The notes under the pieces: generated by a model
Databases searched by the model: none
Seen by the model: only the letters and a program-made list of their open reading frames with translations
Told to the model about the DNA's origin: nothing
Program-made: the position numbers and the translations under genes
Origin: Antedon mediterranea
Taxonomy: Eukaryota; Echinodermata; Crinoidea; Comatulida; Antedonidae
DNA length: 64,000 bases
Reading direction: 5' to 3'
Assembly: GCF_964355755.1 (NCBI RefSeq)
Contig: NC_092671.1
Span: forward strand, 8,569,001-8,633,000
Shown: positions 12,101 to 24,100 of the stretch, in pieces
Layout of the letters: every line of letters starts with the position of its first letter
Numbering within the stretch: position 1 is the first letter of the stretch

Positions 12101-15100
12101 TTTGCTTTGCTTGCTCAGGTCACTGGTGTCGTAGGACGAGCTGAACTTTTAGCTTCTATATTTGTTCTACAAGCCTTCAAAAGTTACATAGAAACTACAG
12201 GAAAAGATCAGCCAATTGGTAAGTCCCTACCTGCACATTTTGTATTAATTTTGTCGTTGAGTACATTCATGTCACGTTTAAAAACCATAAAATTTACAAA
12301 TAGATTGTCTTATGATCTGAAGAATTTTTCCTAGATATGGGTCTATGCAAAGTTTCTCATTTTTCACATTAATAGTAATATTCTACAATCATAAATGTAA
12401 TGTATAGCTGAATAAAAGCGTAGCCAATAAACTTTGAGATCTTATAAGGATGATTATATTTCATTATTATGTAATGGTCATCATGGCAGCTGTGGTTTTT
12501 ATTTTACCTTGCTTACATATGGCAGCTTTAAACATCGTCTGGGATATTGTAACATTTGATGCATGAGTTGGATGGATTATAAATAATGGACTAATAGTAA
12601 CAGACACAGGTATCCTGTAATAAATAATTACTTGATAAATAATATAACACCTACAAATATTCCTGTCAGTTGATAGGACAATTGTGGCGTGCAATAGTAC
12701 ATACTATTTCACAATCACAATATTATACTAACTGTACATTTTATGAAAGTTTAAATGCTGTTATATTTTAATATTGAATAACTTGAATTCCTTGAAAAAT
12801 CAGTTTTTTTTTTATTGTCTAATATTAAAGAACGCAAAGAAAAAGAACATAAATCCAAATTTGTGTGTTAGTTCATTGTATTGATAAGAACTGCAGACAG
12901 TGTGACTTCTATCGAACTGTTCGGTTATTTCAGAGACAATTATATTTCTCCTTAAATTACACGTCAATTTGTAGTTTAGTATGAAAAGGGTTGCAAATAA
13001 AACATTTTGAAATTGTATATTACATTCGTTTGTCATTGATTTTATGTAGTGTAAGGTATTTGTCAATAATATGTTAGAATTTACACGTTTTGTGGCATTG
13101 CACTTATATACGTTCTATGTTCATTATATATATGTACTTTGTCGCCTTTCATTTACCACATTACTAAATTTATATCTTTCTGCTCCATCAATTATTATCA
13201 TTTGATGTAGAACTCCTTGAAAAATGTCTACTACTGTAGTTTGACAAAACAAATTTGCCCAAATATGGTAGTGATATACCCAAATATGGTAGTGATATAC
13301 CCAAATATGGTAGTGATATACCCATATATTATAGAGATATGACAACACCATATCCATATGAGAGTATGTATATGACATTTTTTTGTCACATAAAGTTCTA
13401 TTACAGTACAATTATTTAATTTTGAGTTTCACTGTACTGTATATATTAATAGAACATACCAGCAGTTTACCTGTCCAATAAATTCATAATGACCACTCTA
13501 CCTTATTGTAATGTACAAAATGTGGCCGATATATAAGAAACACATTTTTTCACCATTCTAACATAGTTGAATGGCTAAAGGGGAAATAAAAGGGCCCCAC
13601 CTCGAACAGCGCTTACAAACCAAACTGCATTGCTGTAGCTTATTGCAACTTTGCCAAATATGGAAATAGAGGTAGTTACAAAAGCTATCAGCGCAACATA
13701 CAGATTTTCTTATTGCTTCGTCAACACCATCTTAACAGTTATGGAAATTCAGCATTCTTTCTATCCTACATCCTCACAATTAGAGCAAACTCGATATATT
13801 GTTTAACATTTTTATGGGAAAAAATTGTAAATTGTTACCCAGTAATTTCAAGTCAGTGAGCTGTGTAATACAACTGTAATAACATTATAAGTATAAAACG
13901 CTACATGATGTAAAATTGTATCCAAACTACATAATGACATATTTTTTTTCATTCTTTTTAAGATAGAAAATTCAATGATCTGCTTATATGGATTTCAAAC
14001 ACATACCCTTAGGTGATTTAAAATTGGCAAGAAGCAATCTTCATAAATATAATATTCAGCAAAGATAATAATAGTACAAGCTTGACATTAAGTGGTAGAT
14101 ATTAAAAAGAAATCACATGATCGTTGAGTAAACTAGTAATAGTATACTGAAATTGCTTTATAGCACATTTTAACATACCATTTTAAACCTAGTTGTTAAT
14201 GTTACGGAAAGGGGTAGACCAGGTAATGCTAAATCTCACATCTGTGACTATAAAACATAGATAGGAACATTTGATTTCATTTCATGTTCCAATGAATGTG
14301 AAGCATTGGAGCATTAACAAATATCTGTGCATGCTTAATAAATAAACAAATTGGTATTGTGATAGCTTCCCTCAGCAACTAGCCTGATTTCAGAATGTTG
14401 CATACATAAAGGTACAGGATATGGATGTGATAGAAGCTGTGACAATACAAATAGTATGCAAGTATCATTTATTTTCGGGATCTTTTGCTTGATTGCCTTT
14501 CCAGTCCAACAAGAAGTTCTATGTTACTGTACTATACATTATTTAAATATGTGACAATATTGGCATGTGACATTTAATTGTAGAAAGATTAAATGAAGGA
14601 AGACAAATAACAATGTTCACATTTTTGTACTGCAACTATACAAACTTTAGGAGTTTTGTAACCTCTCCTCATCCCTATTCTTTGACGATCTGGTTTATCG
14701 ATTTCACCTAATACAGTAAATATTAATAATTTACAACAGTAGTTAGAACCCCATTAGGGGACACCTTTGGTACCCAACAAATGTCTACTTAATAAAGGGT
14801 GTCCCTTTTATAGGAGTTGCATAGTGTTGAAACTTATTTCCTTGGATTGGGTATACCAAATGTAGTTAAATTTGTGTTCCTTTTTCTGAACACGTTAATT
14901 ATTATTCTCAGCATTTAACTCTTTGCTGTATACTGTTGGGTCGGTTAGAATTAATAAAGGTGTCCCTTTAATAGGAGTTGGCATATAGTGTTAAAGCATA
15001 TTTCCTTGGATTGGATATACCAAAGATGGATTCTACTGTGGTTAAATTTGTGTTCCTCTTTCTAAAAATTTTAATTATTATTCTCAGCATTTAATTTTCT

Positions 15101-18100
15101 CAGCTGTATAACTTGCTGTAAAATGTTGGGTCAGTTAGATTAGAACAATCAATCACATGATTTCTATGACACTCATGTGTGACAGTCACATTTATACAAC
15201 ACATATATTTTATAGGCTAATCTACACCATCATGTTATGTAAACATACGGTGTTATACTGTAAACAAAAATGCTTATATTGCTATTGTCTGTATTAAACA
15301 CTTAATTGTTATGTAAATCATTTAGATAGATTAGTCATAAACCACATGATGACTGCCATAACTAGTAAAACAATGTGATTAACTAGGTCCATTCAAAGTA
15401 GGTCTAATTACTAGGTCAGTGGCATTCTATTGAGAATTACGATTAGTAATTGATTTGTTCAGTGTAAGCTTTGGATTGAAGTGTGTTCAGGTATATTTAC
15501 TTAGAATCGGTTGGGAAATATGGTATAACTTGCCAAACACAGCTGTGTATGATTGTGAGCATAATGTGTGGACATTAAATTGACTTACAAATTTATCTGA
15601 TTCTTTTTCTAGAATTTGGTGAATTTGTTTGGTGAATTTTGGCAATTCTTGGAGAAATAGTAAATGTCTTTCTAATGTTTTTGTAGAATATACTGATATT
15701 ACTTCTCTAGATGCATAGGAATTTTTGTTGCCTCCTATAACATTTGAGCATCATTTATTTAATGGAAAATTTCCCCTTAATTGTGGTGTCCCCTAAATTA
15801 TGAATATGAGGTGTTCTACTGTAGTGTGAAGATATACTGTATGTCATTAGTTTCAAATTTAATTTACAAAACTACAATGCGATTAAAACTATAGAATGTA
15901 AATTCATACAATGATATAAGCTAAATATCCATACAAACAATGCTGTATTAAAACTATTTGATGTATATTATTTAATAAACTACAGTATATTAGATTTGTA
16001 CAATGCTATTAAAAAAAATCCAAGTGGCTTCTTGGTATTGTATACTAGCAAGCTCTATCTTGACTGCAGGAAACTATGTTGCGAAAAAAAACATACCTAT
16101 GTCAGACAATAGCTTTCCCAGGGTCCTAATACACTTCCTAATATCTTAGTCAAGGACAAATAAAAACATGCAAAAAACATGATAGACACAAATTTACTGG
16201 TTTGGTAGTATACAGTGTATGGTAATCATACACAAACTTCCAATACTTCACAATTCAGCAGCAAACACAGTTTGTATACTTTAAAATTATAAACTCAAAA
16301 TTTAATCAATAGTCTATGAATAGAAGCAATTTAATGACATTGTTAAAGATAATGTGATAATTGGTTATTAAACGTTCAGTCCGTATGTGGTACTTAACGC
16401 TAATGGAAAACCAAATATATTACCAATGAATTGTAGTGAATAATTGTTTCAATTGTAGCACTGTCCCTTTAATCATGAATAATACCACCAAACTTGCGAG
16501 TTAGGATGACTATAACGAGGCATTTAATAAAAAGGCAAATTGCCTTAAAATGTAAATGTGACATGTTTCGAGAAACTATTCTCATCATCAGAACAGTAAA
16601 CAACGCCTAGAGTGCTTATATACCAATAGGACATATTGTATGTAAATAAGTAAGTACTTACTTATTTACATACAATATGTCCTATTGGTATTTATTGTCC
16701 CTTTAATATACTGTAACAGTGCCGTTTGGAAGCACGATAGAAAATTGATGGTTAGAATGATAAAAGACTTCAAATAATATATTACTAAAGCTTTCTGAAG
16801 ATATCTCTTTATTTTCTTTTTTTTTAACAGGCCCTAGTTAAGACAATTAATAAAGTTTAGAGTGTGATCATAAAAGATCAATTTTCAGTCAATTTTTTCT
16901 TCACCTTTGCCATAACCGCAGATAAATTAAATTTTTCAAGAGTTTTTTTTTCTTATTTGTATCTACTACGATTACTTATTATCTTTTTTTAACATTTGGT
17001 AATAAATGTAAAAGTGATTGTGACAAAATGAATATAAAATATTAATAACATTTGTACACTGTTTTTATTTTTGGTTCTTTTATGAAAGCCGACCTGCTTT
17101 AAGTGCGACTTTCAGTTTATGCTTATAATTTAGGAACGCTATACTATGCATGTTATTTTCTTCTTGATTCTATGTCATATAGATTATAATATTTTATGGT
17201 TTAGAATAAAAAAAACAGAACAACATTATACTTGTATGGTATTTGCCTTGCTTGCCAATATGGTATTTCTGTATATTTAACACAAACTATCATCACTTGA
17301 AATTAAGATTGCAATGTGAAATAAAATGTCATCAACTTGTTCCTTCCCTGTTTGATTTTTATATATAAGTTCAGTACAGTATCATCATTTTATGTATCTT
17401 AATTTATTTCTTTATTTATAACATTTATGTATCTTAATTTATTTCTTTATTTATAACATCCAAATTCCTTCACTTGCACTGATAAGGGCTAGTGTTGCCC
17501 GAAAGCTCTGCTAACTTTTCTGGCTGTTTACTTTATTGTTTTGATTTAGCTTTTCGCTTTTTATTTTTGTATCTCCATTGAGATCCAGCCACTGATACCC
17601 ACAGCATTGTCATTTTGTATCTCCATTGAGATCCAGCCACTGATACCCACAGCATTGTCATTTTGTATCTCCATTGAGATCCAGCCACTGATACTCACAG
17701 CATTGTCATTTTGTATCTCCATTGAGATCCAGCCACTGATACCCATAGCATTGTCATTTTGTATCTCCATTGAGATCCAGCCACTGATACCCACAGCATT
17801 TTCATTTTTTTCAGTAATTTGCCTTTGGATTTATTTATAACATTGATATTAATATGTATATCTCCCAGGTCCTACAAGATACTGTTGAGCTGATCAAACT
17901 TTCCTTCCTAGTTTTAATTTTTAACCTATTACGGAGAATCCATCATTGGCCTATGTACTTTCAAAGAGAGAGTTTTGTTTATGTCTACTTTTTGTTTAAT
18001 TAACCAGTAAATGATTCCAAATCTGGAGCACTTGCCCCAAGAGAGTTGGATGGTGAGAATGAGATGTGTCTGTTTTGTTTGATAGTAGTGGTTTTTACAT

Positions 18101-21100
18101 TTCAAAGTACATTGAATTGGCTAGAAGCCCGATACATAAAGCTTTGCGGAACTTTCAATTTACAATGAATAGTATCAAGAATATTGGTTTACCGCAGTTT
18201 ATACTACTTATTGTAATTGAAATGCCCCTCTAACTGCCTACAATTTTTATATTCAGAAGGTTGGATCTTGATACCAATTAGGCTAATGAATAGGAAGGTA
18301 TTTTTTTTCTGAACAGCCTAAGGATGCCAGTTGTATTCTTACCACTAAACCATTTAAAGCTTTTGCCATGACACCAATCGATGCATTGAGGAGTCCCTTA
18401 GGCCGAGATCAGATTGGGAGTTTGTAATTTACGGATTGAGTGTTAGATATCTATGACAGAATAGTGAGATGGGTTGTGAATAATTCATCTTTAAGACGCG
18501 CAGTTCATATTAGATAATAGTATTGTACATGTTGAGTTTTTCTTTAATTACAGGAGTGAACATTTTAGGTTAAATTTTCATATACCGACAATAAAACCTG
18601 TCAAAATTAATTTTGTTTTTTGAATGATTTTATCTGTAATTTTGACAATAGTATACTGATTTAAAGAACATTGACTGAGGAATGCACTTTTCTGACATTT
18701 TAAAAGGAATTTTACAATACATTATGTTATATTAGTATTGGGATTGATGTTCAGATTTCACCTTATCACATTATCGATTAATCTTTATCACACTATGTGT
18801 TGTTGTTATATAATATAGTCACAAACAAAGTATTATTTTTATATTTTACATACAGTAACTATTAATGTTAAGAAGTTTAAATAGGAAAAAATCCAAAGAT
18901 ATACGGTGCTTTACAGTATGCTCTGCACTAACATTAACACTTTGTATGTTTCTAATGTCGTACAGTATAATAATAATTTAAACACAGTTTCCATTTTGTT
19001 TAAATCCCAACAATTAAAACTAAACCGAAACCAGCTGTGAATATACTGCCACCACACCGACTAGTTCTGTGATAATCAACATGATGATTGTGGCAACTCA
19101 TAACGATGAAGATGAAGACATATTTTGTTATTCAACATCAACATTGAGAACATCAATACTGTCTAAAATGGTAAAATAATGTATTTACAGTTAGTGAAAT
19201 GGAACATGCCCTACAATAAGTTGTGTATGCAGTATCCAGATATTTAGCAATTGATATACTAATATTCCCACTGTAGTATTTACAATTTATCTCTAGTATA
19301 TCTGGAGTTACATAAGTCAGTTTTCAATATCCTAAAGCATGTATTTTTTATAAATTTTATTGTTCAGTGACGGTTTGATTATGAATAAAGCCTTAGTTTT
19401 TTACTTCAAAGAAAAAAGATTGATAAATGCCAGCCGTGGCCACGAAAGTCAATACTTGTTAATAGTATATCATTTGTGAATAAACTTTAAAGCATGTTGT
19501 TGAATAATTATAATATTGCTTGTTGAGAAATTGACGTATTGTAGACAGTAGGTTGATAAAGTATAACACCTTCAGGGGAATTGAAACGTAATGTAAAATT
19601 TCAAATTATCATTGTCTTAAGTGTTAGATAGAATGCAGTGACAGTCGCGTATACTAACTGTATATATCTACACTTATAGAATTTAAATTATTGTTTATGA
19701 AGAATATTTTATTGTTCTATTCTGCTTACTGTACTAATCAAAGGTATTATCATCAATCTTTAAACTAATGAGTATCCAACTCCGCAGTCTTCAACAAGTC
19801 GCATGCCTTCCTTTTTAGGAGTCTTCATCACTCAAGTTAGTTCCTCCCCTTTGTTATAGTCCTCATTTATGTTCTTAGGAAAATCCAGCCTCCTCATCTA
19901 TGGTCTCTTGCCAATCATTTTCGTAGCTCTTCTCTTCCCCCTCATACGAATAGAACATTAAAAGAAGAAGTTATAAACACTATGTATCCACTCAACCAAA
20001 TGATTTCCCCAGGCAGGAAGGATACAGTATGAACTTTGTTTTCTCGGTGTCTTTCACCTGCATCTTTTGCAAAAGTGCACCTCTGCCGATGGATATTGAA
20101 AAAGAGTAAGTTTAAAGTGGTTCAAAATACAGTATCATATCAATCTACCATAATTTAGTAGGTTTGATTTTTTAAAACTTCCATAGTAATTAGACAGTTC
20201 CTTCTCGTGCCTTGCTTACATGGACAAACCAATAATAGCCTTGTTCTCATTGAATATTTAGAAAAGTAGAACATTCATTGAACACCCTTCTCCATAAATA
20301 GTACAGTCCACAAACCATAGACTTCCAACACAATTTGTGTAATTTCAGTAGTTTTTTACGTGCCACTCATTTATTTCATTCCTAGTTTAGTATAAACTGG
20401 CATTAGCCTTATCACCTAAAACACACACATCATTCAACATCCCTGTAATAAAGTTCAACTCTGTCCATCCCAACCTTTGTGGTAAAACATTATTAGCCCC
20501 TGTTTATCTTACCAAGAAGGATGTGAGCATGTAGGTATAGAATAAGTTATATCTCCATGATATCAGATACTAATGTACAATGTATCCATCCAACTATAAT
20601 TTATCGTATATCCCAAGGCAGGAAGATGTTTATCCATAGCGCGTACATTAACCTTTATGGTTGTATCTTTCCAGTTAGGTATTTACGATTCAAGCAAAAG
20701 ACAATTACAGTAAAAAGCAAATGTATGTACCCAACCAAAAGATTCCTGGAGGGGGATGAGCATGAGATGTAACGCGTTCATATACCTCTGTTTGTACACC
20801 TGCATTTTAAATCATAATTCGGGAGAGTGCATTGCCTACAGATTGATAGCCTTCAGTAGTATACTATTAGATTCATTATAGGCGGGTATAACATGCATTT
20901 AAACGTGTGTCACACCATGTCTCTTGTGTATTCACCTGGGATTATGATGGTAAATTAATAGAGTGCCTTGCCTAGGGATAGAAACGCCTAGAACGGTGCG
21001 CTATCAATGGTGATATTTACTGTGGCACTAGGTTCTATTAGAATCATTGGCACCATCCTGTGTGTATAGTCAATTGTAATGGACTATGAAGCGTATGATT

Positions 21101-24100
21101 CATTATACTGCTATTATTATAACCAGTTTTACAAATGAAAAATGACAGGGATAAAAGGTTTTGCTCTTAATTAGCAGTAATGGTTGCTAATTTGGATCTC
21201 TTGCAATACATCATTTTAGCATCTGTTGTCTTTATTTTAGATGAAGGCAATTGGGTTGTCTTAGGTTAAGATTAGGGAACACACTTACTAAAAAGGTTGT
21301 ATCATACTCATAGGCTATTTAATGGATGATATATATTTTTGATGGTTAGATTCCCATTCCTATATGAATAAGTAAGTTTTTTGGAACTATATCAAATTGC
21401 AATACTTTATAAATATACTTAATAAATTGGATATTAAACATTAGTTTAGGTCTTTAAGAGCAAACACATTATTTTGAAAATAATAAACACTGTTCTGGAA
21501 TACATAAATAAATAACAATACAAATTTTTATTTTTTATTTTTAAGTAATTTATATTTCAATCCATGCAGTTTTAAGGTATTAGGCCTATACTAGAACCAT
21601 TATAGTGTAATAATAATTTAATGACTACATTTTTAAGTAGAGTTTTCTTCTTAGAGAAGAATATTAGTATTATGATATCAGATGATTATGGAACCTTCAA
21701 CATAGCATTATAATAACATATGTTTAATTGTACCATCTTGTGTATTTAGTCAATTGTGAAGATTAGTTATGCATGTCCGATTTATTTGCACTATAATTGT
21801 ATTAATTGAAAGGTCTGTTTTCCAAATGAATAAATAATATACTAAGGTTGAATAATATATAGTTTAGTTTAGACAATTTTGTAAATAACCCTTTTTTAGG
21901 TGTTGGGACAGGTTGAAAATGACAGCTTATTCCCTCTATGCAGTTGTCGGTCGGTTAAACTTTCAAATGTTTCAGAATTTAAAGACCATCTTCAATTTGC
22001 ATGTGATAGATAGTGGGTTAAAATGTGATACAGTATCATCAACACGAAAATTACCTAATGCTGTTTAAAGGTCTATGTACACTGTTATACTAGTTTGACA
22101 AAAAAATGTGTGATGCCCTAATAATATGGTGGGGATATGACATCATCGTGTCCATATATGGGCACATCACATTTGTTGTCACATCAAGTTTGACAGTGTA
22201 GATAGAGCTTAAGGTACATGTAGGTGAGCTTACACTTTCACTAAGATAAACCTGAACAGATAAATAATATTGGTCCTACACTATACTATATGCTATATAT
22301 AGGTATACCTCCCTGATATAATCCTATTAATCTCAGTCGACTATCCTCTATTATTACAGAATAAATTTCATTGTTCAGCGATTATTTGATTGAGTGTTGA
22401 TTCAGTGCATTATCAATTCTCTAGAGTACTGTGACCTCTGCAAGGTCCGCGTCGCTATGCTTTTACATAACGTGGCTAGTTTTGCACATAACACAGACGT
22501 ACCAGTCGATAATTACGCGCCTCTAGTATTAAGCCTTTCGGGTGGCTTTGATGAATGGTTTTATATGTTGGATTAAATAGAAATAGATTCTGTCTTTTAT
22601 CGCAAGAAATCAAAACCTTGATCTTGTAAAAACATGATAATAGTGTTTTTTTTAATATATGCTATTCGATTACCGTATATATTAAATATTATAAATCATG
22701 ATGATATTAATTTTAATAATAAATTTTGAATACATTTTATAATTGTATTTTTTGAAGCCCCATTTTTCTCTCCCCATTTTGGTCATATATTTGGTAATCA
22801 CATCTCACCACTATATTGATACAAGTTTGTCTTTATAGGAAATTGGTTGAATTGTGATTGTTTCTATATTTGTCTTGAATGTATTAATACACATTCCTGT
22901 GCAAATTAATATTTTATAGTTAATTGGTAATGAAACTTGCACAGTAGATGATGTGTATGTGTTTTTAAGTCTATGTAAAATTATATACCAATGCCATCAA
23001 TATCTCAAGATCATTAAAAAACATCACACACAAAATAACAGTATGTCAGTGTTTGAACTTGTAAACATATTTTTCCATACTACTGTACAGTACCTCATCG
23101 ACATAAAATGGTGGTGTCTCCTGGGTTTAATAATCATGTATCAGGGTTGAATAAGTTCTCCTTATACAAGGAATGATAAGCGATAATGTTTCAAAAAGCA
23201 TGCACATTCAATGCATATGTGCTCTCTGTAGAGTAATTTCATCATTTTTTAATGTATATTTTTGTGCAAGGATCATGTTGAAAGGTGATTTTTGCAGTAG
23301 TTTGTCATTGTTTTTCCTAGGGGTTATGTTTGTTTGGTAATATTAGGATTATCAACAATTTTTTATTTGAAATTTATTGCATGATGAGATTGTGTTTGTC
23401 CTTCTAGTAAAATGTTGATGAAAATTATTCATAATTTGTATAAATTATGATAGTAGAAAGAATAAATGCGGGACACATCCAATAAAGTTCTACCACTAAG
23501 CTGTACTATCATGTCATTCAGTACTGTGTCATTTATATATACATCTTTTTATGTTTTAATCTCTCAACACAAAACATGAGGTTCCCATCAACCACTTTTT
23601 TAATTTATTTAACTTCGTTGATACTGCCGCTGGAGTTTTTAATATCACATGGACTATAACAATTGGATTTTAAATAGCTTTTCTGGATTATAATGGTCTA
23701 GCATGAATCTTCTCCTTAGTTTCGATGCCATCAATGAAATAGTTGTAAATCGTTTTTGCTATATAGTATAGTAATCAATTATTTTGTAGAGTAGATTATT
23801 ATAATGTTATGTTTTGATGGTGATATTAGAATATTATTTTAATATTAACGGTGAAGAGGAATTTTTTTTTAAAGACTATACTATATTTTGACTAAATACT
23901 GTCAGTTTGATTTGAATACATTACATTAAAATAACTCCAATGACATATTTCATTTGTTCAACCCGGAAAGTTTGATGCAACTATTATTGCTATTGCTACC
24001 TGAAATATGGCCTATTTCATGCCTAGCATACTAGAGATAAATCGATATTGGCCTTATATCTCTTGGATGATGATACTCCAGTGTCTGTTTATCCAGGTAC

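Larger units (their letters stand above)
16474..16695 (-). mobile_element. Penelope-like element fragment with hammerhead motif and palindrome
   Basis: About 222 bp between exact 12-bp direct repeats. It contains, on the minus strand, a hammerhead ribozyme core, and on the other side a TATATACCAATAGGACA block that forms a perfect palindrome. Hammerhead motifs of this form are known from the pseudo-LTRs of Penelope-like retroelements. No reverse transcriptase or GIY-YIG coding sequence is present, so this is a non-coding remnant or solo pseudo-LTR. Orientation is taken from the ribozyme strand. Confidence 0.55.

Noticed and set aside
13258-13341. Regular repeats that could suggest a CRISPR-like array (also at 17569 and 39098).
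   Set aside because: The units are head-to-tail with no unique spacers, in animal intron DNA; they are minisatellites.
17561-17840. Repeat proteins on both strands of the 48-bp array.
   Set aside because: Open frames on both strands follow from the unit length and lack of stops; there is no gene-like context.
19790-20120. A possible retroelement coding fragment in GC-richer sequence on the minus strand.
   Set aside because: Translation in each frame hits stops and shows no reverse transcriptase or endonuclease motif; I only note degenerate repeats.
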